Source: Sipunculus nudus (taxonomy: Eukaryota; Annelida; Sipuncula; Golfingiida; Sipunculidae). From it: a stretch of DNA of 64,000 nucleotides. The DNA lies in the NCBI GenBank assembly GCA_026874595.1, contig CM049317.1, forward strand, positions 25,326,401 through 25,390,400. The letters run 5' to 3'. The notes beneath the pieces are model-generated. The model did not search any database. It was not told the origin of the DNA and saw only the letters and a list, made by a program, of their open reading frames with translations. How positions within the stretch are numbered: the first letter of the stretch is position 1; each line of letters starts with the position of its first letter. Shown piece by piece: positions 45,244-56,945 of the stretch. The position numbers and the translations under genes were made by a program.

Positions 45244-46697
45244 CACATTCGCTGCCAATGACGTGTATACCCGTCATTTATTATGATTCCTCCAGTGCCA
45301 AGCACGTGCATACACGTCATTTATTTATAAGCCATTTTCAGCAGGAATTCTCATAAAATTATCAATAAAATCTTTGCAGATGAGTAGTAGTCCATTTATA
45401 AAATAGTCTCGCTGTATGAAAATGAATTATTTGTTATTCAACAGTGCGCTGCATCATTCTAAAACAGGAAAGACGTGTAGATGGTTACAAAATCCGCAGC
45501 TCCGGTCCATTGCCGTGAAATAACTTTACGACGCGCTTCAGTTTGAAGTCGATTCCTTGTAAGAATAATACTTAGAGTCAAACGAAAAGGATGATCGTAA
45601 AAATATGAAGCTTGTTTCATATTAGAGCATGTTTTGGCCACTTATTTACGACAGTCCCGGTTGGGAGGCCGAGGTGTGAAAGATTGCACCTTAGGTGTGA
45701 ACTCAAGATAGCGAGGCGTGAGCTCGTTCAGGTTTATTGCCCCGCGAGGACAGGGTATTTCGCAATCAACAACAAAGGGCGCGTGCCACATGATTGCCAC
45801 ACAGATCGGCAGTGTAATCAGAACGCGGCTGCAAATGATTCTTGCGGCTTATTTCTTGTTCCTTATTTACTTATATATAGATATATGCATATATTAGTAA
45901 CTCCACAAACAAGTGCTCGTATGTGCAAAACTGAAATAATCTCACTGTTTCGTGTGACTGTTACAATGACGAGGTCAATTGCGTCAAGGCTCACTCATGT
46001 CGGTATATATATAAGCAGTCTATGACTATGTTTGAAAGTTACATGTGTAAAGTAAAATTATATTTTTTTTATAATTATATTGATTGGTATGGCTGTGTTT
46101 GTCATGAAAGTGTTAAAAATGAATGTTTTAGCACTAAAACTTCATGTTTGTAAAAGAAGAACACCGCACAGGCTCGAACTCACGCGGTTAGCCGTGTTGC
46201 ACGTGTGAATCACCTGTTCTAACCACTGTGCCATTCTGACTCTGTTTATAGTGTTTGTGTTTATGGTAATATAACAAAAATGTACAAATCGCGCGAGCCC
46301 GAGAAAACAGTACAGGTATCAAATTTATTTTGGTTAGACATAGGCCTATATTTATCAGTGCCTCTCAGTCATTTGACTCTTCCCAATTCGGCATTCGCGC
46401 CAACATACACATTTTCATTTAGTTCATTATATACAATAAATATAGATCTTTTTTTGAATCAGTTGTTAGCTTTATGCTGGTGAGACGCTATGAGACTAGT
46501 CCACCGGAGCCATGCTTTGACTAGGCCTACTATCGGTCAATTGGCTCAGTGCCAAACTTCACACCTCCCCCGAGTTTTATTGCCCCTGTGTTATCCGAGG
46601 TCACACCTTCTTGGTACCACTGCAGCTCTCGGGGCTGCTGGGGTCCCTGTGTATGGACCTGGCACTGGGGGTGAACATGGGCTTGGCAGTGAATGTG
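45244..46697. mobile_element. piggyBac-like non-autonomous element
   Basis: TTAA at 45240-45243 and again at 46698-46701 frames the inverted repeats CACATTCGCTGCCAA and TTGGCAGTGAATGTG (14 of 15 match). Subterminal TGCCAA...GTATAC-type repeats follow at the left end and a TGCCA repeat at the right end, the layout known for piggyBac-family ends. The interior, 1454 bases, includes a tRNA-like segment and a 137-codon frame (45612-46025) with no transposase features. Confidence 0.75.
46157..46240 (-). other. tRNA-like segment inside the piggyBac-like element
   Basis: The minus strand reads GTCAGAATGGCACAGTGGTT (box A-like) and, after a long variable region, GTGAGTTCGAGCCTGTGC (box B-like), similar to a Leu/Ser-type tRNA. 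The acceptor stem does not close, so this is a tRNA-derived pseudogene or SINE head. Confidence 0.4.
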
Positions 46698-47277
46698 TTA
46701 AGGTTATTCTCACAGTAAAAAAAGTGAAATGCTCATAGTGACACCGGTTTTTTTTCTCACAGTTATAAAGTAATATACTCACACTGACATGGGGCATTTT
46801 CACAGAAATAGAGTTATAACCTCGCAGTTACAGGGGGTATTACCATGATATTGTACCTCCAGTTTTGTATGTATAGCCGATTTCATTTGCTTTGTAAGAC
46901 AAATAGGTGTAGGCAGTTACCTGTTTGCCCGATTGATATTTACAGCCAAGCTCTCATTAGGTTTACAATGTTTTCATTGACAAGCTATACATGTGATGTT
47001 TTCCGGAACACATGCTAGACTCATCGTTCATGTTTCTTATGAAACCCTCAATTAAGGGTCATGAAATAATATGTTTTTAAATGTGTGGGTCATTTAAAAA
47101 AAATGTTTGTCTTTGTATGTGAATGTATACCGGTAATCAATGAGAGATCAGGAAGTCATGTAAATAGCGTTACGCCCAGGTAGCTGACTCCTTTGTCTCG
47201 GTTAATCTCAGTTCAGACAAAATCAGCAAATTGCACAATACGGTATTATACCATTACATATGGTCATCTATAAACAT

Positions 47278-47755
47278 AACATGTTATTCTGTATCATCAA
47301 GTAACACGTCATAAATAAAAGCCCTTGCCAGGAGGGCATGCGTTCATCCTTGTTCGGGGTGTGTATGTGTGTGTTTGTATGTGTGTGTTTGTTCACAACA
47401 TAGTTCATGCGATAATGAACGGAATTTCATGAAATATCCTTACATTCCGGGAAAAATCGATTAGTTGACGAATCGATTTGATATTTGGTGTGGATCCGAC
47501 ACATATGCCGCATTCAGGAACTTAATCAAGAATATTCGCCAATATACAGTCATTCATGCAAGAGAGAACCTTGAAAAATAAATAAGCATACACAGGATTG
47601 GGCATCCAACTATTGGGGCCGGGACTTGGTAGAGGCCTGCATTCTCTATAGAATGAAGATTTCTCGTTACACATTCTTTTGATACATATCAAGAGAGCCT
47701 TGTCCTGTTACCTGTTAAGAACTGACAGGAATATATATTTGTAAGTACATAGATA

Positions 47756-47838
<83 letters not shown>

Positions 47839-48200
47839 TGCACACGTTTATCTGTACCACAACATATAGGCCTACCAATCTTATATTTAAAAACTAGTCC
47901 TTATGCATAAACAATCTTCTAATGTCATGATATTTTGTTTTACCCGTTGTTTTTTTTTCTTATCATCAGCCATTTTTCTTTTTCCAATCTCAATGTTTCT
48001 TACTCATAAGATGTTATGTATTATAGACCTATTTATCAAGGTCACATGGCTTTGAATTTTTTTTATTTTAATGATTTTTAATGTCAATTAACTACGTGGC
48101 TGTCGGATGACCGTAAGGCTTCAGGATGTCTTGTTTCACTATCCTGAGCGAAATTGATCATACCTTCATTTTAACATCTTACATATAGCCAATCCTTCCG
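47278..48200. repeat. Dispersed repeat, copy 2 (SINE-empty)
   Basis: Counterpart of 26271-27450 with a long TA microsatellite at 47763-47836. The SINE insertion point is uninterrupted near 47880-47890. Confidence 0.75.
47763..47836. repeat. TA dinucleotide microsatellite
   Basis: About 37 AT/TA units, the longest in the window. Confidence 0.95.
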
Positions 48201-50479
48201 GGGAACACCTAACATCTCGTCGTACTCAATGTAACCGTCCAGTCACTTTCCAGTTCACTCCCATACCCACCCATGGATATGAGGCAAACTTTCATTCATT
48301 TTGTATTATGTTCACGCATATTTTATTGTATATAAGCATGTAGGTCAAATGAAACGCACCCATTTGCACTGCCATGGAATTTTGGCTGAAGATATCCAAT
48401 ATGATCTAGCGAGGAAGCCATAGAATTAAGAAAATATGAAGGTTTAGACAGACTTGAAAAGCTGCAGGATTGTTCCGTGGGTTTTATTCAATCCTCTCCA
48501 CAAAATAAAAATCATTAGAACATTTTACGCAAAACTACAAAAGAACAAAAGCAAATTACCAAAGGTAAAACATATTACCTCTTGCCACCTGGCAGAGTAA
48601 GAAGATCGCACGCATAACAATGAATTCTGACAATTAATTAAGGAGAACCACAACAGCATCAGTGATAGAGTTCCAGAAAAAAACCCGAACTTTTGTTGGC
48701 CTCACATTTCATTAACAAAGCGAAGCCGTTTAAACCTCATTTGAAGTATACATATACATTCGTACAAAAGTAAACGTTAACTCTATTTTCTCTCCTGCGA
48801 TTTACATGAATTTTCGTTTTCTGTTACAGGGGCCAACTATCCTTGTTAACTTAATGTTATTAACTGAGATTGTACCAACGAGGATCTGGTCCAAAAGGTC
48901 AGCATTAATTGTTTAAGTATTATTCTCTGATTGAAAATGGGAACATATTTTTATACCAGTTATTATTTCACCTATTACATATTATTACAAAATTGCGAAA
49001 AATTAAACAAGTACAATAAATTTGTTACAAAGTCATCACCATTTCCAACTTTGTTAAGCAAATATTTAAAAATAAATATATGGAAATAAGGTCAATTCAA
49101 TGCAGGGTGAAGTATTATATTGGAACCTTAAAAATATCGATAATAAGAAAGAAATTCGAATTAAAAACTTAATAATCGTTTGTTATTCAAATGAAAAAAG
49201 TAACCAACAGAAATATACCTACTTGATTTAGTTTCAACGGCAAAACATGCTCGGGACCCACTTAGGAAATATTGTAGAATACAGATTGCCCAGGGTAGAC
49301 TTGCTGCAACAACCGATTGTATTTGGATCGCTCGTCTAATAATATCACAATAGACTCAATATATGCAAGAAGAGATTTAAAATATAAACATTATACTTGA
49401 AACAAGCTTGCGCAAAATATTTTTACATCTAAAGACCATTCTTTTTAATATGTATAAACTGACTGTGGCAGTTACATAACGGTCAAGTTCTCCAGTTTCT
49501 TCGGTGAATACCGTTCCATGTGTCTTTTCTTCGTTTTCTTATACGCTGTTACAGATATAGCATAATGACAGGATAAAAAGAAGGAACATAAGAAAATGTT
49601 AATGTCATTATCTTGTACAGAGAATGTATTTGTCCCTTACACATTTCTCCTCCATACTGTTAAATGGTTTGCATGTCAAAATCCTTTTTGTTTTGTTTGC
49701 TTCATAGGATCCTTTAAAATACGTTCTGAGTGGAATCATTAGCTAAAATCATTTGTTAGACAAACAGAGGTTAACCCTTATATTATAAATAAATTTACCA
49801 ATACATTCAGCTAAGTGAAAATGGATATTTTGCGTTATTGTCTATTGACCGGTATGACGACACAATCAATCTGCCTATAGAGGGAACCACCTAAATATAT
49901 AAAAATAGTATAGACTTTTGAAAAACTTCGACTAGTTGATTTAGAAATCGCCATATTGGTCCTCTGACATTACGTCCAGATTACTGGCTGTCAGGGTGCT
50001 TGTACATCTAGGTCTGAGGAAAGCATTTTTAGGCCCCATGAGGATGCAAATATTTTTTTTCATTTTTGCCAACAATTCATTGGCCTGAAAGTACACTATC
50101 AATTGACCTAGATAAGACTTTTCATCAGCATTTATAGTATACTTTCTAACAACATCAAAGTTGAGAGAGAAAAATTCCGTTTTAACTCAGCAAATTGGTA
50201 AATCCCTCCGGATGTTTGTTGAATTGCTCAACGAAAGAATACAATCATGGCTCTAGCGGGTTACTGTTTTCATAGAGACGGAGTTTCGGCTTTGGTTGTG
50301 AGTTCACTTTTATTGTTTCATTCATCATTTGTAGCTAATGTTATGATTTTTGGCTGTTTACCACAATATGAATGCATCATGATGCAAGACCACTGCATTC
50401 CTTGATATTGCCTGTATCACGAATCATTTAGGCTTACCGGCCCAATTATCATTGTCACACTGAGTTGATTAGTGATTTA
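48201..50479. other. Intergenic stretch, no gene seen
   Basis: AT-rich sequence. No receptor exon, RNA gene or mobile-element protein recognised. Confidence 0.5.
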
Positions 50480-50900
50480 GTACGAAGACAGAGAATAGTA
50501 ATGATTGATAGGGATAAATACACACTGTAGACCGAGCTAGATGAATTCAAGACTACTATATATGAGGTAGACCGAGATCAAGTTATATGTCATTTAAAGC
50601 TGATGTTGGGAAATGTGGGATTGGATTGCAACAGAGAAATATATATCAGAGATGAACCTGAAGAAAAATGAATGACTTAGACTGAAGTACAGGAAAAAAT
50701 ATGGCATAAACTGAGACCGAGATAAATCTAGACTCAGAAATACATGAATTTGACTGAGGCTTAGACATGAATTAATACAGTGACGGTGACACATGTAACG
50801 TTGAGTCAGTCTGAGTGAAATCGGCATATGCATGACTGAGGCTGAGGCGTGTGTGACGTCTAGTGAAACATGTAGATGATTGAGACTATGACGCAGAAAT
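50480..50900. repeat. Degenerate GACTTAGACTGAGG-type minisatellite, copy 2
   Basis: Loose tandem units such as GACTTAGACTGAAG, TTGACTGAGGCTTAGACATG and CATGACTGAGGCTGAGGCG. It is related to 30767-30960. The long minus-strand frame over it (50594-50962) is a repeat artefact. Confidence 0.55.
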
Positions 50901-51129
50901 GAATACGGAGTGAAAAGTTTGCTTAACTTCCCCCCATTATGGATTGCAAAATTTACTACCATGATCTCACACTGTTGACCGATTCCAATGGTCTTCTAAT
51001 TTTGGTATACTTCATTGGGAGATAATTATATTAACTCTATATATAATAACTTAATTCAGAACAAACACTAATAGCTCAAAATATTGTTTTACTTAATTCA
51101 CATGACAAGCCTACGCATGATGCAGGATC

Positions 51130-51265
51130 AATGCAGAGGATCATTCCTGCCCTTATCCAAGAATTGTTTGCCTCATTTTGTCTTCTCGATAGTCTTTTCA
51201 GTCTATGTGTGCTTTTGTTCAATTTTCTGTCCAGGAAAGATATCCAGAGTACAAGCACAAGCGTG
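51130..51265 (-). pseudogene. Relic F': CTLD1 first-half exon remnant
   Basis: After a GGTAG acceptor the frame starts ARLCLYSGYLSWTEN and then meets a stop. It is aligned with ARFCLYHGQKDWTSA of gene 2. A later frame (NNSWIRAG) matches the WIGG region. It is closest in context to relic C, because both are followed by the same minisatellite type. Confidence 0.55.
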
Positions 51266-51591
51266 CTACCAACACAAAACCAGATTCAACGAGATTACGT
51301 TTAAAAGGAATATTCTAATTTTGAATTTGCATTCATTTTTTGTTCCATAGGCTGATCAAATTGATCATATTATGCGCTTTAACGAGATTTATATTTAGTC
51401 GCTCAATCTGGAAATAGCAAAATAGGAACAACCGTGAATTACAGATAAAGTAAAATTAAACCTTTCGAATAAGAAACCAACCATACTTCTTTATGACAAG
51501 ACATTATCTATATTTGTTAACATAAGCATGGCTATTAGGTGATCATTGCATGCCTATCATTGGATTTTTCTTACAACGTCTTCATTACTTC

Positions 51592-51798
51592 TTAAAATAT
51601 TTGTTTGCTTCTTTTCCAACTGTTTGCTATTTTTAACATCTTGTCAGGCCCGTCCATATTCACATTGGTTACTGGCATGATCTGTCCTCTTTTACTGATG
51701 GGTATTTTGGTATTTTGATGTGTGGATTCAAATACATGTGAATTGCTTGCAACAACGTATTGATTGAACTTATCACTACAAACTTCAAAATTCACCAC
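51592..51798 (-). pseudogene. Possible decayed receptor tail
   Basis: A 68-codon frame with QYVVASNSHVFEST and NTKIPISKR. It is weakly similar to the gene 4 tail segment DYLVENVIYES...NTKLKISRK, with Tyr replaced by Phe. No other signal supports it. The call rests on position, between relic exons on the same strand, and on this faint match. Confidence 0.3.
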
Positions 51799-52053
51799 AC
51801 AATTAAAAGTATTTGTTCCTTTATTGTTTCTGGCCTTTCCACATGACTCGTTAATTGGACTGTTTGTGCGCTACACGAAAAAGGCGTTTTGTAAAATACC
51901 CAACAACATGGCTCGATCTACGTATGGTTTTGGTTACCTTTTGAATTTTACAATACCATATGCACTTTATTTCATGCTTCTAATCCATTACATCAGCTGA
52001 ATCGAAGAAACACCTAAAAGCCGGATTTTTACTTGGCATGTTATTGCATTTAC

Positions 52054-52580
52054 CTTGTGCAAGCAATACTAGGAGTGGGATCTGCAATATGTTTTACTTG
52101 ATTTTGAATGTTGAACTTTTTGAAGCGATCCAAGGCCTGAGGTTTACCCACTGTTGCATAACAGCCTTGAAAGTACATTTTCTGTTCAGAATCATCAGCT
52201 GAAAGAAATGTTAACATTTTAACACTCTTAAAGCCGTAGAGGGATTCCGAAATTCATATAAGATTACTCATAATTCTTTTCGTTTGAAAGAAAATGAAAT
52301 AAAAAGCAATATAGTGGAAGGACATTATGTATATATTATATTAAAATTAGCTGTAGATTATTATAACGGCTGTTACCTTCTCACGCAGAATCCGGGACCA
52401 GTAGACAGGAACAGTCTTGGCCCCTATCCATGTTTTTTTTTGTGTGGGAATAGATATTACGAGCACTTTAAGTAGTTCGTGCGTGTCCACGTCTGCGTCG
52501 ATGGCTAAACGCCCATGTTCCTTTTTGTAGTACTCTCCTGCTTCTGTCCAGTTTAGTTTAACGCGATGCAGGCAGCCGTG
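52054..52580 (-). pseudogene. Relic F: CTLD1 first-half and WSC first exon
   Basis: The CTLD1 first-half exon (52580-52385) is 196 bases, 2 fewer than in genes 2 and 3, with the deletion near its start. The rest reads LNWTEAGEYY, GRLAIDADVDTHELLK and KTWIGAKTVPVYWS, with the second conserved Cys changed to Tyr and the last Trp of YWSW to Arg. The WSC first exon (52198-52054) is 145 instead of 146 bases. It keeps DSEQKMYFQGCYA but then drifts and has a TAG where Tyr is expected. Splice sites remain at both exons. The rest of the gene was not found. Confidence 0.75.
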
Positions 52581-54145
52581 CTTTATATAAATGAAGATGA
52601 GAAGGAATACAGGTAAAGATACATATCCAAAAATGTGTGTGTATGTTTGTATACCTACGTTTTGTATTTATATGGTAGCACGGCATACATGGAATAACAA
52701 ACTCAAGACAATAACCGTGCTACAGAAAGTCCACATTAAGCTTACGGACTTGGCCCCTTAAACTGTAGTATCAGATAAGCATTTCAGATCGAATTATAAA
52801 TAGTGGAAGAAAGATCAGTCTTTGTGGAAACTCCGGTACATAAAACACATAGAGGGTGAAAGTGGCACCATCATTGGAGCATTAATATCAAAGTGACGGT
52901 TAAAATGCCCACTCATTGGTCATGCCTATTTGTACTGAGTATCATGTGTTTTAATATAGTGTGATAATGCTTGTCTCTTCATTTACAATTTCTTAGTTTG
53001 TTCACACATTGATATTCAAATATTTATGTTATTGTTATTAACAATTATTGACCTCCTTGCAACTCGTGTTGCAGGGAGTGCCGAATTTGTCTACCTTTAA
53101 GACGGATCATACAGTTTTTTCTGATGTGTTTATCACATGAAGTATTTGTAAAAAGACTGGTTTCAACAGAGAAGGAAAATACTGGCGTTTAATAATCTGA
53201 CCATTTGCGGAAGCTTCACCTTAAAATCACTTCAAATGGTGTGTTGGTATAGAAGAGCCTGGCGGGCTTACTATTTATTCCGTTCCGACAATCCAGTGGA
53301 GTCTGAGCGGATACAAGGACTAGTAAGAGATTGTATATTGATGACGTGATTGCAACTCTCATCCAAATGTTACAATTCCACACTCAGTAGTTGTGTCTGA
53401 AGAAACCCGGTCATTCTAAACAATGAAAACGGATCGAGTGCATTTTTAAACATACTCATATTAACTATATATACTTATGAAAAATTTTTGTAAATTTTGC
53501 ATTCAGAAAAGTTACTTTTTTAATTGTTTAATATAAGCTACACGATGTCCAGGGTATAGAGCATCAGCGTCTATTGAATTGCTCTAGTAAAGAGATAAAT
53601 TGCGATTGGTTGAAGTCACCACAATGAAAACCAAACCAATCACATGTAAATTAACATGTCAATACCAGAAACATACCCCGTACAAATACTAAAAACCCTG
53701 GCAGCATTAAGGCGTTTAGAACACGACGTTACATAACAGGTTCTTCTTTATCAAGGAGTAATATCTGTAAAACAGAATTGTTATATCTGTAACAAGAGTT
53801 TCACGATACTCTGAATTGGAAGGTGTGATTTCTGTAACCATGGTCCTCTTATAATATAAAATTTTGGCCTAGCAACAGTCTGCTTTTAGAGGCAAGTGTA
53901 TGAAGATTTCCGCCAGGCACGTTTTGAATCGTCTCATCTGATAGAGTTGTTTGAAATCAATCAGAACCCTTTTAAATATTTAGTAATACAAAAGAGAATA
54001 CTCTGACAGGGCTCAAAATAATGATAATCTATCAGTAGATGCCCCTGTTAATTCAGAATATATGTATTACAGTTCAACAGATACAAAGACACAATGATGG
54101 AAAGTCACGAGTAAAAAAACTCAACCACCATTAATGAAAATAATG

Positions 54146-54179
<34 letters not shown>

Positions 54180-54933
54180 CAACGGTTTAACTTAGTTGTT
54201 GGTAACTGCTTAACAGGTCGACCTTTACCGGAAAGCTACCACCAATTGAAAATTGGAGACGCAAGAACAATGGCTTTAATGTATAAAGAACGAATAAGTG
54301 GTAGCGGTGGTGCTTTTTGGGGATTTAGATAAAATAGACGTGGATATGTGGTTGTAATAAAGCTAATGATTCAACTTACACAAAATAAAATTATGTCTGA
54401 TGGTGAACTTGAAGGAATCGCTTCTGAATACGAACCAAACACATAGCTAAGGAAATCGTGCTGAATTGCACATGGCATTCCGTACTCGCTTTGACCAAGA
54501 CCCGGGTTTTTATTTCTACATGCGCAAAATAAAATGAGATTTTGAGTTCAAATACGGGGCAGCAGTCCCGTTTATCTTGCACCGCGTACTACTAATAAGA
54601 TTACTGATAACATGACACACAGGACATCTAACGGCACTAGGCGTAATACATTTTCGTGACCTGATCAACTGTTTGTATTTATCACAACCAAGGGATTTGA
54701 TTTCTACAAAAATATATTTTGACAGATTCATATTCCGTTTAATAATATTTTTTTCTTTTCCTTTTAGTTAGTCCATCAAGGGCCTTAAAACGTCTTATCG
54801 GATCTAATCTTGTATAAAGAATGTAAAGTTAAAAGTGACATACAGCGACCGGGCAGAGACATTTGGCCTCAACCGCAGCAAGAACACTAGGAAGAGGTCT
54901 CTAAACAAGACAGACGTCAATTAAAGGCAGGTG
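52581..54933. other. Intergenic stretch, no gene seen
   Basis: AT-rich with an (ATA)n run at about 54145-54176. No supported gene. Confidence 0.5.
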
Positions 54934-54939
54934 TTTATT
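54934..54939 (-). promoter_or_regulatory. Poly(A) signal candidate of gene 4
   Basis: AATAAA on the minus strand, 271 bases past the stop codon at 55210-55212. Confidence 0.5.
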
Positions 54940-55057
54940 AAAGTTCCCAACTTACCGCTGGTTTGCTACATTACATATTACTTATGTAATACTTATGCAT
55001 GCGGTAATATTACATATTACCGCATGCGTGATTGAGTCTTGAATATGTACATTGACA

Positions 55058-55061
<4 letters not shown>

Positions 55062-55111
<50 letters not shown>
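55062..55111. repeat. TA microsatellite in the gene 4 3' UTR
   Basis: About 25 TA units between the stop codon and the candidate poly(A) signal. Confidence 0.9.
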
Positions 55112-55115
<4 letters not shown>

Positions 55116-55209
55116 ATGCTTTGCAAAGGTTGTAAATATATTTAAATCAATACACCTTGTTACAATGGTGTCAGTATAGGGTATGACGGAAACAATTTCC
55201 ATGTATAAT

Positions 55210-56890
55210 TTATGTAATATAAGTGTTATATATCTCATTGTCTATGAGGAATGTATCTGTTTCGACCTGGTTTTCCTCTAATTCAAAGCATCCTTTCTGT
55301 GGCACTGCATACATATGTTGTTCTGCTTCTTCATGGTTGGAACCGTGATCTGATATTTTATCACGGGACTTGTTTGTCTCTACAATGGTGACGAATTCTC
55401 TCGCTTGGGGAGTTATGTCACAGATTCCTTCTTTGTCGATTTCATCTTGTTTCTTAGTGTAAATTACACTCAGCTGCACATCATCTTTTCCAGTGTTTAA
55501 AGTTGACCTGTCAAGTGATTTTCTGCTGATCTTTAACTTTGTGTTTATCTTTAGTGCTGACATGTCTGAAGCTATAGCGTCACCAGATTCGTATATCACA
55601 TTTTCAACTAGGTAATCACTTACTTCAGGCATCCCTTTCATGTCCAGATCACCATGAATTCCTCTATGACTTGTGGCAGAAAATGACGTCACAAACTCTT
55701 TTCTTTTAGCTGGACACAAAGCTACGTCATCAATTTCTACATATTCGCCTAGCTGCTCGTCCCTTGTAGTCACATTATATGGTCTTGTCTGTTCTGCTGA
55801 TAGAACATGCAAAAGCTTCCATCTGGAATCGAATAAAAAGGTTATAAATTGAGGTTTGCACAAATGTTAAGAAGCATCATCCTTATTCTTCTAAACATAC
55901 AGAACAATGTGGATATGAGTGCAGCAAGAGTTAATTTATCCAGTTAATGCCTTAACAGGTACTCACACTCTGTTACGCACTGTGTTAATAATGATAATAG
56001 TAATGATAATGATAATAATGATAATACATGTAATAATATTAATAATAATAATAATAATACATGTAATAATAATAATAATTATTATTAATAAGAATAATTA
56101 TTTTTGTAGAATATCATACAAAATATTATAATTGTATTATTACATGTATTCTTATTATTACTATGGCAAAATATCATACAAAGTAGTATTATTATTGTTA
56201 TTATTATTATTATTGATATTATTAATTTATTCATCATACAAAATATTATTATTTTTGTGCCAGATTATGAGTTTGACCTCAATCATATAAAATCAGAATC
56301 ATATATATGAGATGATTTTACCTGATGATGAACGTTATCAGAGTGACAATTACCAGCAGAACAAATAATCCCCCAATCGTTCCTCCTACCACCGCATTCT
56401 TGAAACTTGTAGAATCCCTTGTCGGACCTAGGAAAATATTTTATGAAGGTATTTTATGAAGCTTATTTTTATACTTATTGTTTAATAACTTACGGAAAGG
56501 TGTAGACGTATACAAGATGTTGAATTTATTAACACTTAGCTTTTCAGGATTAATGGGAGATCTGGCCATATTATGAAGCTGTTTATATTTACATCACAGT
56601 TAAAATAAAAAGGAAAGGAAGTCTTTCTGAAAATAAGTTTAGAATAATGCTGACGTGAGAAAATTTAACAAAAGGAGAGAGTTCCAAATGTTGGTCTAAA
56701 GTTAGCTTTTAAGCATCAACAGATACTATAGCGCGAACGTTCTCTTTATAAGCTAACATCCTTCAGTGAAGACACTGGAAAAATCCACTCGTTTACTTTT
56801 GCAGACCTTATGCCAACAATCAAATATAAAATATTGCTGTAATGTTCTCTCATATGTCAATTATAATGTGATTCCATTGGAAATAATTCC

Positions 56891-56945
<55 letters not shown>

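Noticed and set aside
45612-46025. 137-codon frame inside the piggyBac-like element as a transposase
   Set aside because: No DDD catalytic motifs or Cys-rich C-terminus seen, and too short.
46157-46240. Functional tRNA-Leu gene
   Set aside because: Box-like motifs are present but the acceptor stem does not pair, and it lies inside a mobile element.
50594-50962. 122-codon minus-strand frame
   Set aside because: It is produced by a degenerate minisatellite. The Ser/Leu/His bias follows the repeat unit.
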